From UMGS1052 sp045580005 (GTDB lineage Bacteria; Bacillota; Clostridia; Oscillospirales; CAG-382): a stretch of DNA of 64,000 nt. The notes below the pieces were generated by a model. That model searched no databases, was not told the origin of the DNA, and saw only the letters and a list, made by a program, of their open reading frames with translations. The stretch covers positions 1 to 64,000 of the forward strand of contig JAZNMZ010000012.1 in assembly GCA_045580005.1 (NCBI GenBank). The letters are read 5' to 3'. How positions within the stretch are numbered: position 1 is the first letter of the stretch; every line of letters starts with the position of its first letter. Of the stretch, positions 32,428-41,532 are shown piece by piece. Made by a program: the position numbers and the translations under genes.

Positions 32428-34260
32428 TTACTGTTCTTTTTCAAGCTTTGCTCTCACCTTGGCACGCTCGACATTGCTGAGTATTGACTTGCGGAGTCTT
32501 ATTGACTTGGGAGTCACCTCGATAAGCTCGTCGTCGTTGATATACTCTATTGCCTCCTCAAGACTGAATATCTTGGGAGTAACAAGTCTGAGCGCCTCGT
32601 CGGCTCCTGCCGAACGGATGGCTGTGAGGTGCTTTTTCTTGCAGACATTTACCACAATATCGTCGCCCTTGGGAGACTCGCCCACGATCATACCCTCATA
32701 AACCTCGATTGCGGCAGGGATAAACATCTGACCTCTGTCCTGAGCATTAAATACACCATAGGTCGTTGCCTTGCCTGTTTCGTACGCGATAAGTGAGCCT
32801 GTGGTTCTCTTTGCGATATCGCCCTTAAACGGAATATATCCGTCAAAGATAGAGTTGAGTATACCCTCGCCTCTTGTGTCGGTGAGAAATTCGTTTCTGT
32901 ATCCGAAGAGACCTCTTGTGGGAATCTTGTAAATAAGCTTCATTCTATCGCCGACGGGAGTCATATCAACAAGCTCGCCCTTGCGCGCGCCGAGCTTTTC
33001 CATAACAGAACCCATATAATCCTGAGGAATCTCGCAGGTAACTTCCTCGCACGGTTCAAGCAAGGAGCCGTCCTCGCCGCGTGTGTAAATTACTCTCGGT
33101 GCACTCACCTGCATTTCATAGCCCTCGCGGCGCATTGTTTCGATAAGGATCGAGAGGTGCATCTCTCCTCTACCCGACACCTTGAAACTGTCGGCGGAGT
33201 CCGTGTCCGCAACTCTTAGCGAAACATCCTTCAAGAGCTCTCTGTACAATCTTTCTCTCAGGTGTCTTGATGTGCAGAACTTACCCTCTGTTCCTGCGAA
33301 AGGCGAGTCATTTACCGAGAAAGTCATCTCGAGTGTAGGCTCGGAAATCTTGACAAAAGGAAGCGCCTCAACAGTATCTGTCGCGCAGATTGTATCGCCG
33401 ATAGTAATGTTCTCAATACCCGAAAGGCATACTATTTCACCTGCCTGCACCATATCTGTCGGCACTCTCTTGAGTCCCTCAACAGTAAAGAGGTTTACCG
33501 CCTTTGAACGGTAGTCATCATGTGCGCCTGCAAAGTTTGTAACAACAACATCCTGATTCTTTCTGATTGTGCCGCGCTCGAGTCTTCCAAGCGCGATTCT
33601 GCCCACATAATCGTTGTAGTCGATAGACGAAACAAGAAGCTGTGTGGGGCCGTCCTCGGTAATATCGGGACCCTGTACATGGTTTATAATAGTTTCAAAA
33701 AGCACCGACAAATCTTTCTCGTTGCCCTCGGGGCTAAGCGATGCCGTACCGTTCTTACCCGAGCAGAATACTATCGGACTGTCGAGCTGCTCATCTGTCG
33801 CATCAAGAGCGATAAAGAGCTCAAGCACCTCATCCACAACCTCGTTTACTCTCGCGCCGGGACGGTCAATCTTGTTTACAACAACGACAACTCGGTGTCC
33901 AAGCTCAAGCGCTTTTTGAAGAACAAATCGGGTCTGGGGCATTGTTCCCTCAAAAGCGTCGACAAGCAGAAGAACGCCGTCAACCATCTTGAGCACTCGC
34001 TCAACCTCGCCTCCAAAGTCTGCGTGTCCGGGTGTGTCTACTACATTTATCTTGATGTCCTTGTAGTATAAAGAGGTGTTCTTTGCAAGAATAGTGATAC
34101 CTCTTTCTCTTTCAAGGGCGTTATTATCCATAACACGGTCTTCAACCACCTGATTTTCACGGAAAGTACCGCTCTGCTTGAGCATTTCGTCAACAAGAGT
34201 TGTCTTGCCGTGGTCAACATGGGCTATGATTGCAACATTTCTCAGATTGTTTCTTATCAT
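32428..34260 (-). CDS. typA: Ribosome-associated GTPase TypA/BipA
   Basis: Translational GTPase of 610 aa linked to ribosome assembly and stress survival. The G domain begins with AHVDHGKTT, followed by DTPGHADF and NKIDRPGA; domains II, III, V and the TypA-specific C-terminal domain follow. The length is normal. It has its own promoter (34312-34340) and terminator. It is divergent from a conserved hypothetical gene. Confidence 0.98.
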   Translation of the reverse strand: MIRNNLRNVAIIAHVDHGKTTLVDEMLKQSGTFRENQVVEDRVMDNNALERERGITILAKNTSLYYKDIKINVVDTPGHADFGGEVERVLKMVDGVLLLVDAFEGTMPQTRFVLQKALELGHRVVVVVNKIDRPGARVNEVVDEVLELFIALDATDEQLDSPIVFCSGKNGTASLSPEGNEKDLSVLFETIINHVQGPDITEDGPTQLLVSSIDYNDYVGRIALGRLERGTIRKNQDVVVTNFAGAHDDYRSKAVNLFTVEGLKRVPTDMVQAGEIVCLSGIENITIGDTICATDTVEALPFVKISEPTLEMTFSVNDSPFAGTEGKFCTSRHLRERLYRELLKDVSLRVADTDSADSFKVSGRGEMHLSILIETMRREGYEMQVSAPRVIYTRGEDGSLLEPCEEVTCEIPQDYMGSVMEKLGARKGELVDMTPVGDRMKLIYKIPTRGLFGYRNEFLTDTRGEGILNSIFDGYIPFKGDIAKRTTGSLIAYETGKATTYGVFNAQDRGQMFIPAAIEVYEGMIVGESPKGDDIVVNVCKKKHLTAIRSAGADEALRLVTPKIFSLEEAIEYINDDELIEVTPKSIRLRKSILSNVERAKVRAKLEKEQ

Positions 34261-34311
34261 TTGTGTCTCTTTCTTTCATAGTTTGTTAGTTATATTTTTC
34301 TACAACAAAGT

Positions 34312-34340
34312 ATTATACTATATTTTTCCCCAACTTTCAA
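34312..34340 (-). promoter_or_regulatory. Promoter for typA
   Basis: On minus, TTGAAA (34340-34335), 17-bp spacer, TATAAT (34317-34312). The leader is about 45 nt. Confidence 0.85.
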
Positions 34341-34371
34341 TATATTTTTACTTATTTTTCAGAAAAATCGG

Positions 34372-34400
34372 TTGACGCAAGGGCAAATAATCAATATAAT
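34372..34400 (+). promoter_or_regulatory. Promoter for the 115-aa hypothetical gene
   Basis: TTGACG (34372-34377), 17-bp spacer, TATAAT (34395-34400). The ATG follows about 25 nt after the expected start. Confidence 0.85.
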
Positions 34401-34431
34401 ATTTTATAGAATATGGTTTTGCGAGGAAAAG

Positions 34432-34779
34432 ATGAAAGAAAATATATTTTCCAAGATAAAAAATCTTTTTAAAAAAGAGGACGAAAACAGTCCTGCATTC
34501 CGCCGTGCCATGGCAAAAAAGCTCGACGGCAGATGCATCAGATATGTCACCGAGCGCTGTGACGGAGTCGAAACGGTTATCGGCAAGGACGGGCATATCA
34601 ACATTGTAGGCGAGGATGAGTTTGCTGTAACCTGTGGTATCAAGACTATTTTCCGCGCCGGCATTGATGAGCTGCAGGCGTGGGAGCTTCTGAGCCTCGA
34701 GGGCGCCGTGCTTACTGCATTTGACAAAGAAAACGGCTGTGAGCGAACGGTTGTTGTATACTACAAATATTACAGATAA
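34432..34779 (+). CDS. Conserved hypothetical protein, 115 aa
   Basis: Small soluble protein without signal peptide. The N-terminus (MKENIFSKIKNLFKKED) is basic and amphipathic; the rest has a compact alternating strand/helix pattern with GKDGHINIVGEDEF in the middle and a tyrosine-rich C-terminal end. I do not recognise a family. The ATG at 34432 is chosen for its GAGGA site; a longer form from 34372 would begin inside the -35 box. It is divergent from typA with its own promoter. Confidence 0.65.
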   Translation: MKENIFSKIKNLFKKEDENSPAFRRAMAKKLDGRCIRYVTERCDGVETVIGKDGHINIVGEDEFAVTCGIKTIFRAGIDELQAWELLSLEGAVLTAFDKENGCERTVVVYYKYYR

Positions 34780-34896
34780 AAGTCGTATTTTTTCGTTTTT
34801 TGTGAGTGTGTTTAATTTGATTGTGCAAGTTCAACAAGCGGTATATGTAGTTTTATATTTATAATGCATAATTTTCTATTTTTTTGGATTTAAATC

Positions 34897-34925
34897 TTGA
34901 CTTGATTGTAAATAGAGATTATAAT
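34897..34925 (+). promoter_or_regulatory. Strong promoter for the CBM6 surface protein
   Basis: TTGACT (34897-34902), exactly 17 bp, TATAAT (34920-34925), one base from consensus. The leader is about 70 nt and A/T-rich. The 225-bp gap before the gene holds nothing else. Confidence 0.9.
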
Positions 34926-35004
34926 ATTACTAGTAATCTTGTTCGACCAGAAACAACGAGCAAAATTATACATATCTACTAAAATATTTTGGAGGATTCG
35001 ACAA

Positions 35005-35631
35005 ATGAAAAAGATTTCTTTAGTTCTTTTGACACTTGTTCTTCTCTGCACACTTGTAGCTCCTACTTTTGCTGCAAAGTCTGCTTTTGAAAATGTTGTT
35101 CTCAACGCTAACGAGGATGAATTCGGTTACATTCCTAACGACAGCGGTCTTGTTCGTAAGGATAATGTTATCAAGTATGTAGAAGGCTACGGCTGCGGCT
35201 TCGGCACAAAGGGCGACAGCGTTCAGTTCAAGAACCTCGACTTTGGTGCTAACGGCGCTGACAAGATGACTATTTCTTTCAGCTACGGCGACCCCAACAC
35301 CTCTACACTCGCTGTATACCTCGACGATCTTAACACAGCTCCTATCGCTACATTTGCTATCACAAGCACAGGCGGTTGGGACATTCCTTTCGCTAAGGAA
35401 TTTACAACAGCTGTTAAGGTTCCCGGCGGCGTACATGACATCTATGTACAGTTCACAAACGAAGAGTCCGGCTCTTTCTCTTACATCAGATTCAACGAAG
35501 CTACAGCTCCTATCACAACAGCGGGCGCAGCAACAGGCGCAGCAGCTACAGCTGATATGGGTCTCATCGTTAGCCTCGCAGCAGTTGCAACTTCTGCAGC
35601 AGGTTTCGTTGCTCTCGGCAAGAAGAGATAA
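35005..35631 (+). CDS. Secreted CBM6 protein with C-terminal membrane anchor
   Basis: Protein of 208 aa. A signal peptide (MKKISLVLLTLVLLCTLV, cut after TFAA) leads to a single family-6 carbohydrate-binding-like domain at about 35-165, with the typical YGCGFGTKGD start, FTSTGGWD-like ITSTGGWDIPF, and the closing GGVHDIYVQFTN. An Ala/Thr-rich linker follows, then a hydrophobic helix and a KKR tail, like a sorting or anchor signal but with no LPXTG. Ribosome binding site TTGGAGGA. Near-consensus promoter and codon choice suggest very strong expression. No catalytic domain. The ligand is unknown. Confidence 0.85.
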   Translation: MKKISLVLLTLVLLCTLVAPTFAAKSAFENVVLNANEDEFGYIPNDSGLVRKDNVIKYVEGYGCGFGTKGDSVQFKNLDFGANGADKMTISFSYGDPNTSTLAVYLDDLNTAPIATFAITSTGGWDIPFAKEFTTAVKVPGGVHDIYVQFTNEESGSFSYIRFNEATAPITTAGAATGAAATADMGLIVSLAAVATSAAGFVALGKKR

Positions 35632-35645
35632 ATTTATAAAAACTA

Positions 35646-35679
35646 AACCCCTCTAAGGTCTGGCTTAGAGGGGTTTTTT
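35646..35679 (+). terminator. Terminator after the CBM6 gene
   Basis: AACCCCTCTAAG (35646-35657) pairs with CTTAGAGGGGTT (35664-35675), 6-nt loop, T run to 35679. Confidence 0.95.
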
Positions 35680-35699
35680 GTGCTGTTATATCCTTAAAA

Positions 35700-36006
35700 C
35701 AAAAAGGTACAGACAAAGATCACACACCCGAAAATCGAAAACCGCCTGTATCCGTGTATCGCAGACCACGCTCAACTCAAGCGACCTTGCGGCACATCGG
35801 AGAGCTTCCTTAATGCTGCTTGGTTCCCCACCTGACATGGTTCGAAAGGACCGATTGCGCAAGACTCAAGTCTCAACACGCAAATCTGCGGCACTGACAA
35901 TACAGACAGACCCCTCAGAACGGGAATTAACCCCTGCTGCAGCGGATTGCAGGTACAGGGCACCGCTACCTCCCCGGTTAGTGTGACCTTTGTCCGCACC
36001 CTTTGA
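35700..36006 (-). ncRNA. ffs: Signal recognition particle RNA, large type
   Basis: RNA component of the signal recognition particle, which directs membrane and secreted proteins to the Sec system. Read on minus, the Alu-domain motif GCGGTGCCCTGTACCTGC occurs near 35965-35945 and the conserved helix-8 motif ATGTCAGGTGGGGAACCAAG with AGCAGC near 35840-35815, forming a GGAA tetraloop. The two ends pair over more than 13 bp (GGTGCGGACAAAG with CTTTGTCTGTACC). About 300 nt with an Alu domain is the Bacillus/Clostridium form. The 3' end is a T run near 35700. It fills the 448-bp gap before tmcAL. Confidence 0.93.
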
Positions 36007-36032
36007 CACTGGATACCGACTAAAGCCTATAC

Positions 36033-36061
36033 AGTATAGCATACTTTAAAACAAAAATCAA
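36033..36061 (-). promoter_or_regulatory. Promoter for the SRP RNA
   Basis: On minus, TTGATT (36061-36056), 17-bp spacer, TATACT (36038-36033) with an upstream TG. Expected start near 36026. Confidence 0.85.
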
Positions 36062-36079
36062 GAGCAAATCTGTCGCAAA

Positions 36080-37198
36080 TCAAAAATCGGCTTCAAATTT
36101 TTCAAAAATCTTTTGTGCGCGCAGCGCGTGCGACAAACTGTCTGCAACCTTTTTATCATACTTTTTGACATCCGATATTTTTGAAAGTATCGGGAATGCC
36201 GTTTCTTTGCACATCTTCATAATCCCGTTGCCCTCTTGGTTTGCGGCAAGTAGCCTTGTATAGCGCACTCCGTCCGAAAGGTGCTTGCGCTCGGTTTTGC
36301 AAAGCGTGTAGATAAGTATTCTTCTCAGCTTTGCGTCGGTGATGTGCTTGCTCTTTGCCTTTTCAAAAAAGTCATCATAGCTTTTTGACATGACTGCACA
36401 CTTTATGAGTCTGTGCAAAAAGCCTCTGTCGGTTTCTGCAATATCGCAGCCTGTATCAAGAAGAAACAGCTGTGTGCACAGGGCACTGTAGAATTTTTCG
36501 TAATCAAGCTTTTTAAAGCACGCATTCGCCACATCGTCAGGACAAAATTTTTTGAGATTTTCCCTGCTCATATTTTCTCTCAGGTATGTTGCCGAGCAGT
36601 AGTCCCCGACAACTGTCTTCTCGTCGTGTCCTGCACCTACACGCAGAACAGGCAATATTTTCATATCTGTTCCCAAAAAAAGAATTGCCTTGGTATACTC
36701 AATGCCGAGTATATTATTAGGTTTCCTCAAAAAGCACGCATATTTCTCGCCGTATTTTTCCTTTATATAAATATCTCTTGCCTGAGCGTAGCCGATAGTT
36801 TTATCGGCTTTTATTATTCTTTTTATTTGGTCTGAGGTGTCTTTGTGCAGGAGAATCTCTGCAAGAGAAAAGAACATTTTCTCATCGTCGTCCTCAGCGC
36901 CAAAGCAGACTGTGTCAACCGTCGGCACCTGCGAGAGTATCTTTATTGCAGAGCGTGCAAAAAGCTCTGCCCCTGCACATGAGAAAGGATAAGGATTTTC
37001 AAGCACAAGGTCGGCTCCGCCGGATATTGCCAAGCGTGCGCGCTCCGCGGGCGTGGCTTGCGCAGGTTCACCTCGCTGTACAAAGTCACCGCTCATCACG
37101 CATACAACAGGTGCGCCTGTGAGCTCCTTCGCTCTTTGGATCTGATATTTATGCCCGTTGTGAAAGGGATTGTACTCACACACAATTCCGACAGCCAT
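36080..37198 (-). CDS. tmcAL: tRNA(Met) cytidine acetate ligase
   Basis: Nucleotidyltransferase of 372 aa (YlbM/TmcAL) that activates acetate with ATP and acetylates C34 of elongator tRNA-Met. The N-terminal GIVCEYNPFHNGHKYQI has the HxGH motif; VMSGDFVQRGEPA and the GADLVLENP segment are also typical. The length is normal (about 390). It is the last protein gene of the araC-to-tmcAL unit, 15 nt after the lipoprotein gene. Confidence 0.95.
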   Translation of the reverse strand: MAVGIVCEYNPFHNGHKYQIQRAKELTGAPVVCVMSGDFVQRGEPAQATPAERARLAISGGADLVLENPYPFSCAGAELFARSAIKILSQVPTVDTVCFGAEDDDEKMFFSLAEILLHKDTSDQIKRIIKADKTIGYAQARDIYIKEKYGEKYACFLRKPNNILGIEYTKAILFLGTDMKILPVLRVGAGHDEKTVVGDYCSATYLRENMSRENLKKFCPDDVANACFKKLDYEKFYSALCTQLFLLDTGCDIAETDRGFLHRLIKCAVMSKSYDDFFEKAKSKHITDAKLRRILIYTLCKTERKHLSDGVRYTRLLAANQEGNGIMKMCKETAFPILSKISDVKKYDKKVADSLSHALRAQKIFEKFEADF

Positions 37199-37213
37199 AT
37201 TTCCTCCGAATTT

Positions 37214-37864
37214 TTAGTAATATCTGTTAAAGAACTCGTCCTCGCCTATATCGGCATAGTCTCTTGGCAGCTCCAGCCAACCGTCGGGGATCTCTTTTGT
37301 AAAGCTTGCGACATCCCGTTCCAGAGAGGATACAACCTCTCCGTCGCGCATTTCATAATCAAGGATGGCAAAAAGATTTCCGTTTTGATCAAGATAGAGC
37401 CTTGTGAAGCACTCTCCACCGTCGTAGGTCGGGCAGATGTATTCGTCGTAGTCAAGAGCTTTGCCCACATTTGTCGTGTCTCTGCCGCTGCCTTTATACT
37501 TTGCTCCCGAATAGTCAACAGCGTTTGTAAGTCCTGCTCCCACGCCCCTGTCTGCCTCAAAATACACCTTGTCAGCGTCGTTTATAAAATATGTTCTTCC
37601 CTCTTTGGTGAGAGTTCTTATATGAGAAAGGTCCATACTCAGAGTTGAGGATACTCCTGCCATAGTTCCGCCCTTTTGCGCAAGGGTGTTGTAATATACC
37701 TCGCCGCCATAGATAAACGAAACATCGAGAAAATATTCCTCAGACGCGAGCATTTCCATATATATTGCGCTCGCGGGTTCTCGGTCAACAGACGGTATTG
37801 TCACGCATGAGAAAAGTGAAAGCGAGAGGAGTAAAATAAATGAAAAAATTATAGCTTTTTTCAT
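37214..37864 (-). CDS. Putative lipoprotein
   Basis: Protein of 216 aa with a lipoprotein signal peptide: MKK, a hydrophobic stretch, and the lipobox LFSC with the modified Cys near residue 20. The exported part is beta-rich, with repeated Tyr/Phe strands (GGEVYYNTLAQKGG, RTYFINDADKVYF) resembling LolA/DUF4412-like solute or lipid carriers in pattern only. No known domain is recognised. Its ATG overlaps the cca stop (ATGA), so it is translationally coupled to cca. Confidence 0.8.
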   Translation of the reverse strand: MKKAIIFSFILLLSLSLFSCVTIPSVDREPASAIYMEMLASEEYFLDVSFIYGGEVYYNTLAQKGGTMAGVSSTLSMDLSHIRTLTKEGRTYFINDADKVYFEADRGVGAGLTNAVDYSGAKYKGSGRDTTNVGKALDYDEYICPTYDGGECFTRLYLDQNGNLFAILDYEMRDGEVVSSLERDVASFTKEIPDGWLELPRDYADIGEDEFFNRYY

Positions 37865-39036
37865 AACAGTTCCTTTTCTTTGATATTTTTTGCCGTCTTT
37901 TCAAGAGCTGTGCGGCTGTTTTCTATCTCACCGAGAAAGGTAAGGACAAATAGCTTTTCAAAAACCTCTCCTATCCTCTTGCCCCGAAATCCAATTTGCT
38001 CAAGCTCGTTGCCATCAATGTCAAGGTCTTTTATGCAACCGGGTCTTTTTTCGGCGTCAAAATCTATTTCAAACGCACTTAGAAATTCATAAAACAGCTC
38101 GCCGTATTTTAAAACATAAAGTGCTGTTTTTTCGTTTAAAAGCTCCTTTTGTGAAAAATCAAAGCTGTCGTATATTTCCTTGAGCCTTATGAGCCTTATT
38201 CTCTCAAGGTTTTTGAGCTTGAGTTTGTCTGCAAGCTCCTTCACACAGGCTATCGGGGTGTCCTTTGTAAGATAAAAAAGCCTCAGCGCAAAATCACGCG
38301 GCAGGCTGTCTATCCCTCCACATGGCATACATCTGCACAGTATATGCGAGAAGACCTCTTCATACTCGCGCAGAACTTCATAAGGTTTTTCGCACAGCAG
38401 TATTCCGTGAAGCTCATCGTTCTTGCGCTCACCCGACACATAACCGAGAAGATGCTTGTTTTTGAATATCGCTTTTTTGGTGTTTTCCTCAACACCAAAT
38501 CCGAGCTTTGCGGAGAATCTGAGCGCACGGAGTATCCTCAGCGCGTCCTCGCAAAAGCGCTCGTCGGGATTGCCGACGCAGCGGATAAGCTTGTTATTTA
38601 TATCCTCTCTCCCGCCAAACAGGTCGTACAGCCTGCCATCATAGGAAATTGCCATTGCGTTGATGGTAAAATCCCGTCGGGAAAGGTCCTTTTCGATACT
38701 GTCTTCAAAAACTACATTCTTCGGGTGCCTATGGTCATAATATCCCCACTCGCTCCGATAAGGGGTTATTTCAAGCTCAAATCCGTCTATTCTGACTCCT
38801 ATGGTACCGCAGTTGCCGCCCTTATCATAGGCATAAAAGCCGCTGTCGGCGAGAATTTCTATTATTTTGGCACTCGGTGCGTTGGTCGTCAGGTCGGTAT
38901 CGTGTGCCTGCCGTCCCATAAAATAATCTCTGACGCAGCCGCCAACAAGACATATTTCATAACCATGCGAGGAAATTGCGGCACAGATTGCTGCCGCCTC
39001 GTGCGGAAAGCAAAAGTTTATTTTTTCTTCTGTCAC
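37861..39036 (-). CDS. cca: CCA-adding tRNA nucleotidyltransferase
   Basis: Adds or repairs the 3' CCA of tRNA. The GTG at 39036 is chosen because AAGGAGG lies 8 nt upstream; an in-frame ATG at 39081 has no ribosome binding site and overlaps the preceding gene. The 391-aa class II enzyme shows LVGGCVRDYFMG, the catalytic HDTDLTT (DxD), and RRDFTINAMA. The C-terminal neck and body domains are present. It lies 20 nt after the DUF1643 gene. Confidence 0.95.
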   Translation of the reverse strand: MTEEKINFCFPHEAAAICAAISSHGYEICLVGGCVRDYFMGRQAHDTDLTTNAPSAKIIEILADSGFYAYDKGGNCGTIGVRIDGFELEITPYRSEWGYYDHRHPKNVVFEDSIEKDLSRRDFTINAMAISYDGRLYDLFGGREDINNKLIRCVGNPDERFCEDALRILRALRFSAKLGFGVEENTKKAIFKNKHLLGYVSGERKNDELHGILLCEKPYEVLREYEEVFSHILCRCMPCGGIDSLPRDFALRLFYLTKDTPIACVKELADKLKLKNLERIRLIRLKEIYDSFDFSQKELLNEKTALYVLKYGELFYEFLSAFEIDFDAEKRPGCIKDLDIDGNELEQIGFRGKRIGEVFEKLFVLTFLGEIENSRTALEKTAKNIKEKELL

Positions 39037-39056
39037 GCTTATTTCCTCCTTTTTTG

Positions 39057-39689
39057 TTATTTCGTCAAAAGCGCAAGCCATTTATCGCAATATGACTTTA
39101 TGTCAAATTCGTCAACAGAGCTTGTCGACTTTAAATAGAGCGGATGATGCGGATGTCCTTTTTTGGAAATAGCGCCGCTTGTAAACCAGCGTGCCCCGTA
39201 CTGCTCCGAGATGTGTATCATATCAAGTATACAGCTGTAAAGGTAATCTCTTTTTTCAACAATAGCGCCCCATGCCGCCCAGATATGAGGTGTGTGTGCG
39301 CAGTTTTGGAGTATGTATTCGAACGCTTTCATATTCTCGGTGTGGAGAGATCGGTTGAGTTCTTTTTCCATCTGGTCGGGATTTGTGGCACGCTGAGCGT
39401 AGATATTGAACATAATAAAACTGTCGTAGCCGTTGTAGCTTGCTATTCTCTGCACCGATTTGAGAGTGTTGTCAAGGTCATCGGGTGCTGCGGTCGACGG
39501 GTTTATCCCTATACAGATAAGAGGCTTTTCTCCCCTTGTGCCGAGAATATACCTATACTCGCCATACACGGGCGGAACATACAGCCACTTATTTATATCG
39601 TATCCGCTTTGCTCTGTGAGCGCGTCAGAAAGAGCGTCATCAAAGCTTACAATCTCAAGCTGAGAAGTCGGAACCTCCGGAATATGCAT
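39057..39689 (-). CDS. DUF1643 family protein
   Basis: Protein of 210 aa with the DUF1643 core: RYILGTRGEKPLICIGINPSTA, cut here at its strand, then the RIASYNGYDSFIMFNIYAQRAT segment with the conserved NLxAxRAT-like motif, and HIWAAWG. The biochemical role of the family is unknown. The ATG at 39689 has a GGAGC site. It is the third gene of the araC-led unit. Confidence 0.85.
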   Translation of the reverse strand: MHIPEVPTSQLEIVSFDDALSDALTEQSGYDINKWLYVPPVYGEYRYILGTRGEKPLICIGINPSTAAPDDLDNTLKSVQRIASYNGYDSFIMFNIYAQRATNPDQMEKELNRSLHTENMKAFEYILQNCAHTPHIWAAWGAIVEKRDYLYSCILDMIHISEQYGARWFTSGAISKKGHPHHPLYLKSTSSVDEFDIKSYCDKWLALLTK

Positions 39690-39707
39690 TGTAGCTCCTC
39701 CTCAAAA

Positions 39708-40526
39708 TTATAATTTTACGCCGCAGGGCTTTCTTTTTTTGTAATAATAATACTCTGTAAATCCTGCGCTCCTCAGAATTTCCGCAGCCTTGTCAAAGCC
39801 ACATCCTATATAGTCGGGAGTGTGACTGTCAGAGCCGATTGTCACAAGTCTGCCGCCCATGTCGTAATACTTTTTGAGGTGTTTGTCAAACGGGAGGGTT
39901 CTGCCCCATGTTGAGTTGAGTCCCGAGATATTAAGCTCGAGAGCCTTTTCCCTTTTTGTGAGGCTATAGAACATCTCCTCATAGTCACTGTCATACTGCG
40001 ACTCATCAAACTTTATTCGATATTTTCCCTCGATATAGCGCATAGGGCAATTAATGTGTGCAAAGCTGTCAAAGTCGGCATTTTTCACTTCATCTTTTAC
40101 TTTAATTACAAAGCTGTCAAAGAATGCTTTGAGATCTTCCTGCGAATATCGTGAGAAATCGGTGCCAGAAAAGTATTCAAAAACCTTTTTTCCGTCTTCC
40201 GTCACAAAATCCGCAATATGATATGAGCACAATACAAAATCAAAGTCAAAAAGACCAATAGTCTGTTTTGCTTTATCATAATCGTAGTAAGGCTCTCCAA
40301 GCTCCATCCCGAGCAAGATCTCGAGTCTGTCGCCGAATTTTTCACGCACGCGAACAACACCCTGTGCAGAGGCATAGATGTTGTCTGTGCTTCCGGGGAT
40401 TTCGATATGGTCGGTAATTGCAACCCCTCTGATACCTCTTGCTATTGCGGTTTCGCAAAGAAGCTCTGCCGTCATTTTACTGTCGGGGGACGCGTTTGTA
40501 TGTGAATGTGAGTCATATATTTCCAT
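39708..40526 (-). CDS. Histidinol-phosphatase-like PHP domain protein
   Basis: PHP-domain phosphoesterase of 272 aa, HisK/HisJ-like. Metal-ligand motifs are DSHSHTNASPDS at the start, TDHIEIPGS near residue 39, the mid-protein FAHINCPMRY and the late TIGSDSHTP. The fold is a TIM-like barrel. The enzyme class splits histidinol phosphate or other phosphate esters; no other his genes are nearby, so the histidine role is uncertain. It follows the araC gene by 12 nt. Confidence 0.9.
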   Translation of the reverse strand: MEIYDSHSHTNASPDSKMTAELLCETAIARGIRGVAITDHIEIPGSTDNIYASAQGVVRVREKFGDRLEILLGMELGEPYYDYDKAKQTIGLFDFDFVLCSYHIADFVTEDGKKVFEYFSGTDFSRYSQEDLKAFFDSFVIKVKDEVKNADFDSFAHINCPMRYIEGKYRIKFDESQYDSDYEEMFYSLTKREKALELNISGLNSTWGRTLPFDKHLKKYYDMGGRLVTIGSDSHTPDYIGCGFDKAAEILRSAGFTEYYYYKKRKPCGVKL

Positions 40527-40538
40527 TTTATCCCTCTG

Positions 40539-41408
40539 TCATTTCTTTTTCCTTGAGTTTTTTTGCTGCGACTTTTCATTTAGCTTATCCTTGCGGTAGT
40601 CACCGGGAGTCTTTCCGAATGCTCGCTTGAACTCACGCAGAAAGTTTGAAAGTGAGTTGAATCCGCAGGCAAAGCATATCTCGGTAACTGACAGCTTGCT
40701 TGATTTTAGCAGCTTTTTGGAATACGAGAGCTTGAGTTCGGACAGATACTGCTTGTAGGTTTTGCCGATCCTTTGATGAAAAAGATTTGAAAAATACGAT
40801 GAATTGAGATTTGCGACCCCTGCCACCATCTCCATTGTAGGATTTTCCCTAAAATGGCCGTGCATATAAAGAATTGCCTTTTGTATATTCGAGTCGCCCT
40901 CATCGTGTGCTGCTTCAATCTCGCCGTCATACTTACGCATTATCATAATAAAGATGCACTCGAGAAGTGAATGAATGTATGTATTGGAGTACTTCTTGCC
41001 ACCCTCAAACTCCTTTACCGTCTGCGAGAGAAGAAAGCTTGTGCTCTCAAACTCCTCGGGCGAAAGGCTGAGAATAATATTCTCGTTAATGCTGAGAATA
41101 CTTTTTACAAACTCATCGCTGATAATATTCTCGGTGAACATAAGGTTATAGGCAACAGTCGGCTCAAGCACCTCTATCTCGTGGAAATCTGTGGGGTTCA
41201 GCAAATATATATCGCCCCTGCCCAGCTCATAAACCTCACCGTTTAAGGTCTGGCGTATTCTTCCCTCGAGTATGAGCTCAATTTCAAAGCAGTCGTGCCA
41301 GTGCAGAGGATAGCTCTTGAGCTTTTTTCTCCTGATGAGAAGATCCTCGCGGCTGTGCTTCATATCGCGCACGGTAAACCTTGTGCATTCAAAATCTGTG
41401 TATGGCAT
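40539..41408 (-). CDS. AraC family transcriptional regulator
   Basis: Regulator of 289 aa. An N-terminal cupin-like sensor domain (about 15-150) has HWHDCFEIELILEG and GDIYLLNPTDFHEIEV. The C-terminal AraC DNA-binding domain (about 180-275) holds two helix-turn-helix motifs, with the signature IGKTYKQYLSELKLSYSKKLL and the late FAFGKTPGDYR-like AFGKTPGDYRKDKL. A Lys-rich tail ends the protein. It is divergently transcribed from a transaldolase-like gene and has a perfect consensus promoter. The cupin domain suggests a small, possibly sugar, effector. Confidence 0.93.
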   Translation of the reverse strand: MPYTDFECTRFTVRDMKHSREDLLIRRKKLKSYPLHWHDCFEIELILEGRIRQTLNGEVYELGRGDIYLLNPTDFHEIEVLEPTVAYNLMFTENIISDEFVKSILSINENIILSLSPEEFESTSFLLSQTVKEFEGGKKYSNTYIHSLLECIFIMIMRKYDGEIEAAHDEGDSNIQKAILYMHGHFRENPTMEMVAGVANLNSSYFSNLFHQRIGKTYKQYLSELKLSYSKKLLKSSKLSVTEICFACGFNSLSNFLREFKRAFGKTPGDYRKDKLNEKSQQKNSRKKK

Positions 41409-41461
41409 ATTCTGTCCCCAAAACTATCAAAATTATTGATTGATTTTTATCTGACAGAATA

Positions 41462-41490
41462 ATTATAGATTATTTTTCTTTTTTTGTCAA
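41462..41490 (-). promoter_or_regulatory. Perfect consensus promoter for the araC-led unit
   Basis: On minus, TTGACA (41490-41485), 17-bp spacer, TATAAT (41467-41462). The leader is about 50 nt. Confidence 0.9.
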
Positions 41491-41532
41491 CAAAAAAACA
41501 AAATTACGCAACACATACACAAATTTTTCGAT

